Shown here: one piece after another, positions 61,030-64,000 of the stretch
Position numbering within the stretch: the stretch's first letter is position 1
Layout: each line of letters opens with the position of its first letter
NCBI GenBank assembly: GCA_014695295.1
Contig: JACJNY010000057.1
Span: forward strand, 101,118-165,117
Direction of reading: 5' to 3'
Length of the DNA stretch: 64,000 nt
DNA from: Microcoleus sp. FACHB-61
GTDB taxonomy: Bacteria > Cyanobacteriota > Cyanobacteriia > Cyanobacteriales > Microcoleaceae
Notes under the pieces: model-generated
The model's database searches: none
Told to the model about the DNA's origin: nothing
What the model saw: only the letters and a program-made list of their open reading frames with translations
Program-made: the position numbers and the translations under genes

Positions 61030-61385
61030 GGTTTGAGGGAGTCTTTGGGAGGCTCTGTCGATCGCATCTGTGAATTAGTATCGCAGGTTAAAGGATTTGT
61101 TCGCATCTGCTTTTGGTCGAACGCACGTTTTTGTCTGTCATCCGCGAGGGTCTGGTACGCAATATGTGTAGGGACGAAGGCCCTCGCCGTGTCCCTACCG
61201 TATTTCATCCGATGATATGTGATGGTCGATCGCGCGTTTTTGTAATACCTGTAGGGAAACGGCCCAGCCTAAGTCCTGCCCCTGGATCTGCGACTTATCC
61301 CCTCGCCCCAATCCAATTCTGTACCGCATTCCGCAAGTCCTCTTGATTTGGCCCAAAACCTGTTAACGGCAATTCCAGCGGTGGG
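61030..61385. other. Intergenic region, with a possible shifted tail of the HEAT gene
   Basis: 356 bp. On the minus strand immediately after the HEAT-repeat gene's stop, another frame reads 'HGTLNPPLELPLTGFGPNQE' then 'DLRNAVQNWIGARG' (61295-61385), coding-like, and joins the HEAT gene by one shift within 'YQAWH'. This suggests a frameshifted C-terminal tail. Towards 61030-61290 no gene was found. Confidence 0.4.
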
Positions 61386-63854
61386 TTAAGCGTGCCATGC
61401 TTGATAAAATTCTGGGTAAGTCATATTTTCGGCACAATTCCAGATGACTCGGTAGCACTTCTCATTGCGACCAAAATAATTTTTGTAGATTTCGGAAGTT
61501 AGGCATTTTTTTAAACCTGAAACTGCGGTAGCGAAATGTTTACCTGTCATAATTTCCCCTAAGCAATCTGCTGGGTCATACACGGTATCTTCATGACGTG
61601 ACTTGCGGATTAACTCTACTAAGGCGATGATAGCCACTGAGTTATGTTTGTCTAGCTTCCCTAAGCTATATGCCGCTACACACCGGGTATCTGCATGACG
61701 TGAATTGCGGATTAAATCGACTAAAGCGGCGATCGCTTCAGGACCATCTTTTCCTATTGTCCCTAAGCTAGATGCTGCTTCCCACGGGCTATGTTCATCA
61801 CCTGAATTGCGGATTAAATCGACTAAAGCGGAGATTGCTTCCGGGCTATCTTTGCCGATTTTCCCCAAGCTTTCTGCCGCTAAACGGCGAGTCTCTTCAT
61901 TCTGAGAATTAGCGATTAAATCGACTAAAGCGGAGATTGCTTCTGGGCTATCTTTACCGATTTCCCCCAAGCTTCCTGCCGCTAAAAGCCGAGTATATTC
62001 ATCACCTGAATTGCGGATTAAATCGACTAAAATTGAAATTGCTTCTGGGCTATATTTGCCTATTTTTTTTAAGCTTTCTGCGGCTGATGACTGGGTTCTT
62101 TTATTGTTTGAATTGCGGATTAAATTGCCTAAAGATGAAATCGCTACTGTGTTACCTTTGTCTATTTTCCCCAAACATTCGGCAGCTCGCCACCGGGTAA
62201 CTTGATTGCGGGAAGTGTTGAGTAACTCGACTAAAGCAGCGATCGCAACAGGGTTATTTTTGCCAATTGTGGCTAATCTTTCTGCCGCTTGATAACGATT
62301 ATCTTTAGGACGGTAGTTGCGGATTGAATCCAATAAAGTTTCGATCGCTACCGGGTTATCGTTGTCTATCTTACCTAAAATTTCTGCCGCGAAGCATTGA
62401 GTAACTTTATTATCTGAAGTGCGGATTAACTCGACTAAAGCGGCGATCGCAACTGGATTATTTTTGCCTATTTTCACTAAGCTATATGCCACTATTATAT
62501 AGGTAGGTACGTTATACCACTCGAAAAATCGGTGTATACCGTTCTCAACTGAATTGGGGATTAGTTCTACTAAAGCGGCGATCGCTTCTGGGCTATCTTT
62601 GCCTATTGTCCCCAAGCTATATGCCGCTCGCTTCCAGGTGTTTTTCTCAACTGAAGTGTGAATTAACTCTGCTAAAGCGGAGATCGCTACTGCGCTATCT
62701 TTATCAATTTTACCCAAGATATCTGCCGCTTGCCACCGAGTAACTTCATCCTGAGAATTATTGATTAATTCGACTAAAGCGGCGATCGTGTCTGGGCAAT
62801 TTTTGCCGATTTCCCCCAAACTTCTTGTCGCTTCCCTCCGGGCATATTCATCACCTGAATTGCGGATTAACTCGACTAAAGCGGAGATAGCCCTTTGGCG
62901 ATCTGTTTCTTTCAGAACTTCCCTTGCCCTCTCGGCAATGGGATAAAGAAATGTCCGCCAATCCTGTTTTTGCTTATTAAAATAACCAAACCCCCACGTA
63001 ACAACTTGTCGCACAATTTCATCGCCCAGGCGACACTCCTTAAACTCAGCAATCCCCGCAGCCGCTAGAAAATATGCCCGATATCCATAAAATTTATCCC
63101 ACCCAACCTTAAACTTAACCAACGCTTTAATAAACGCTTCCTTCTCCTCCTTCCCTACATCCTCACGCCCCAACCACAGCAAAATCACCTCTTTCCACTG
63201 CTTCTCAAAAATGCGATAGCTAGCATCAGGATGTTGCGGATTCTTAGGAATATGATTCAAGAAAAAGTGCCAATCCTCAACCGCCAACGCCGCAAAATAT
63301 TCCAGAAACGTCGGATGGTAAAAAGCATAAATCCCCTCCGCCGTCTCCGCATCCCTCGCCACTAAATTCAGCCAACCCAAATCGCAAGCTAACTCAAAAT
63401 GGAATTCACCCATCACCCGATATCCCACACTTTCGGGCCACTGAAACCGCGACGTTTCATTTAACATCCCTGAAAGTGCCAATTTCCCCAAAGCTGCATT
63501 CAATTCCTGCTTCTGAATCAAATTCAGGCGCGGTTTTTTCCACTGATACAAAGTAGTCACAAACCGCCGATAAAGCTTCGCCTTAGTATCCGGCAAATCC
63601 TCATCCAACGACTGCCAAGTGCCGCACAATAACGAACATCTCAGGGGATTTTTTACTAAATCTCGAATTCGCTCTTTTCCTGATGCTGCTAATGCTTCCC
63701 GTAGCTGTTGAGAAAGATCCCCCCCAGCCCCCCTTAATAAGGGGGGAGTAAGAGTTTCCCCTTCTTGTTTCCCGTCCCCGTCTTCTCTTGTCCCCCCCCT
63801 TATTAAGGGGGGGTTAGGGGGGGATCGAAACCATTTATCGATAAACATTTCCAC
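61386..63854 (-). CDS. 5'-truncated NACHT-type protein with 13 HEAT repeats
   Basis: 822 residues from ATG 63854. The first part ('ERIRDLVKNPLRCSLLCGTW', 'LYRRFVTTLYQWKKPRLNLI', 'GIYAFYHPTFLEYFAALAVE') is the C-terminal end of a cyanobacterial NACHT NTPase region. Then 13 HEAT/PBS-lyase-like repeats of about 34 residues follow ('ISALVDLIRNSGDEYTRLLA', 'AGSLGEIGKDSPEA'). The end 'CAENMTYPEFYQAWHA' is the usual C-terminal motif. The NTPase P-loop and effector are missing: an in-frame TGA (63960-63962) lies 106 nt upstream, although 'WDAPYRTLEFSYPEQVEMFI' before the ATG still reads as NACHT sequence. Residues 11-46 are repeat-derived. NACHT proteins are STAND-type, often antiphage, sensors; this copy is probably a relic or a partial scaffold. 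Confidence 0.7.
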   Translation of the reverse strand: MEMFIDKWFRSPPNPPLIRGGTREDGDGKQEGETLTPPLLRGAGGDLSQQLREALAASGKERIRDLVKNPLRCSLLCGTWQSLDEDLPDTKAKLYRRFVTTLYQWKKPRLNLIQKQELNAALGKLALSGMLNETSRFQWPESVGYRVMGEFHFELACDLGWLNLVARDAETAEGIYAFYHPTFLEYFAALAVEDWHFFLNHIPKNPQHPDASYRIFEKQWKEVILLWLGREDVGKEEKEAFIKALVKFKVGWDKFYGYRAYFLAAAGIAEFKECRLGDEIVRQVVTWGFGYFNKQKQDWRTFLYPIAERAREVLKETDRQRAISALVELIRNSGDEYARREATRSLGEIGKNCPDTIAALVELINNSQDEVTRWQAADILGKIDKDSAVAISALAELIHTSVEKNTWKRAAYSLGTIGKDSPEAIAALVELIPNSVENGIHRFFEWYNVPTYIIVAYSLVKIGKNNPVAIAALVELIRTSDNKVTQCFAAEILGKIDNDNPVAIETLLDSIRNYRPKDNRYQAAERLATIGKNNPVAIAALVELLNTSRNQVTRWRAAECLGKIDKGNTVAISSLGNLIRNSNNKRTQSSAAESLKKIGKYSPEAISILVDLIRNSGDEYTRLLAAGSLGEIGKDSPEAISALVDLIANSQNEETRRLAAESLGKIGKDSPEAISALVDLIRNSGDEHSPWEAASSLGTIGKDGPEAIAALVDLIRNSRHADTRCVAAYSLGKLDKHNSVAIIALVELIRKSRHEDTVYDPADCLGEIMTGKHFATAVSGLKKCLTSEIYKNYFGRNEKCYRVIWNCAENMTYPEFYQAWHA
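63717..63824. repeat. C/G palindromic repeat in the NACHT/HEAT gene
   Basis: Two inverted CCCCCC-TTAATAA-GGGGGG units (63721-63747 and 63792-63823) bracket a purine-rich spacer. In the coding frame they give 'SPPNPPLIRGG' and 'TPPLLRGAGGD', the PP-x-x-R-GG signature shared with thrB, chlD and the AtzE-like gene. Confidence 0.88.
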
Positions 63855-64000
63855 TTGTTCGGGATAGGAAAACTCCAGAGTGCGATAGGGAGCATCCCAG
63901 TTTTGCAGTAAGTATAAATGCTGAGGAAAATTACCAGCAAATTGATGAGAGAATAGAAATCAGAGACAATACGATAAACCGAGTAGATATGACCCCAGAA
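63855..64000. other. Window end: NACHT remnant upstream and possible new start
   Basis: Minus strand 63855-63959 still encodes NACHT-like 'LLQNWDAPYRTLEFSYPEQV', but 'LFSHQFAGNFPQHLYLL' before it does not match and the frame ends at TGA. A plus-strand ATG at 63990 ('MTPE') could begin a gene outside the window; too short to judge. Confidence 0.35.

Noticed and set aside
61113..61346. Small plus-strand frames in the ppk/HEAT-gene spacer
   Set aside because: They oppose the coding-like minus-strand tail at 61295-61385 and contain repeat-like text.

Overview
The window comes from a cyanobacterium, most likely a filamentous one of the Oscillatoria/Microcoleus/Phormidium type. The evidence is the very frequent HIP1 octamer GCGATCGC, a chlD gene, the fbp-tal-zwf-opcA cluster, several cyanobacteria-restricted families (DUF3038/DUF4335, DUF3370, DUF2854, KGK) and many short repeats of the kinds found in such genomes. 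The genus is an inference. No tRNA, rRNA, CRISPR array or intact transposase was seen.

Layout. 1-3.5 kb: the tail of a vWA protein, a Uma2 protein, a secreted TPR protein, thrB and a CHAT-type gene fragment. 3.8-7.8 kb: two tandem Ser/Thr kinases, one fused to ankyrin repeats. 8.4-14.2 kb: oxidative pentose phosphate cluster fbp, tal, zwf, opcA. 14.5-21.4 kb: cobB, then a nitrogen-scavenging-like stretch (AllA-type protein, cytosine-deaminase family enzyme, AtzG/AtzE-like amidase) interrupted by a possible toxin/immunity pair and a KGK protein. 21.4-24.0 kb: rpsU, prfB with its programmed +1 frameshift, and a tandem RF2 paralogue. 24.1-29.8 kb: a radical SAM protein with an inserted TPR block, a Bax-inhibitor-1 family protein, a PEP-CTERM protein and chlD. 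29.8-34 kb: two paralogous histidine kinases on either side of an ArsB/NhaD-type transporter. 34.4-38.6 kb: a NrtA/SsuA-type ABC importer with a UspA-like protein. 39-50 kb: S9 peptidase, nucleoside hydrolase, DUF3370, VanZ-like, DUF4335/DUF3038 and mutS2. 50.5-61 kb: a receiver-kinase, a DNA glycosylase, ALDH with DUF779, DUF3598, an FAD monooxygenase, DUF2854, small conserved genes and ppk. 61.4-64 kb: a 5'-truncated NACHT-type gene with 13 HEAT repeats.

Two themes stand out. First, the RF2 paralogue upstream of prfB keeps an almost identical 5' leader and an open +1 frame. Its shift site, however, carries UAG (an RF1 codon) instead of UGA, and its body has lost the GGQ catalytic motif. This is the best candidate for an undescribed regulatory system here. 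Second, dispersed repeats have entered conserved genes in frame: thrB, cobB, atzE, chlD (twice), mutS2 (twice) and the NACHT/HEAT gene. They also supply stop, start or N-terminal codons at the edges of others, notably atzG and atzE.

Functionally, zwf/opcA/tal/fbp support dark carbon metabolism. The ABC importer, AllA-like protein, CodA-like enzyme and AtzGE-like amidase suggest uptake and breakdown of small nitrogen compounds. chlD and cobB serve tetrapyrrole synthesis.
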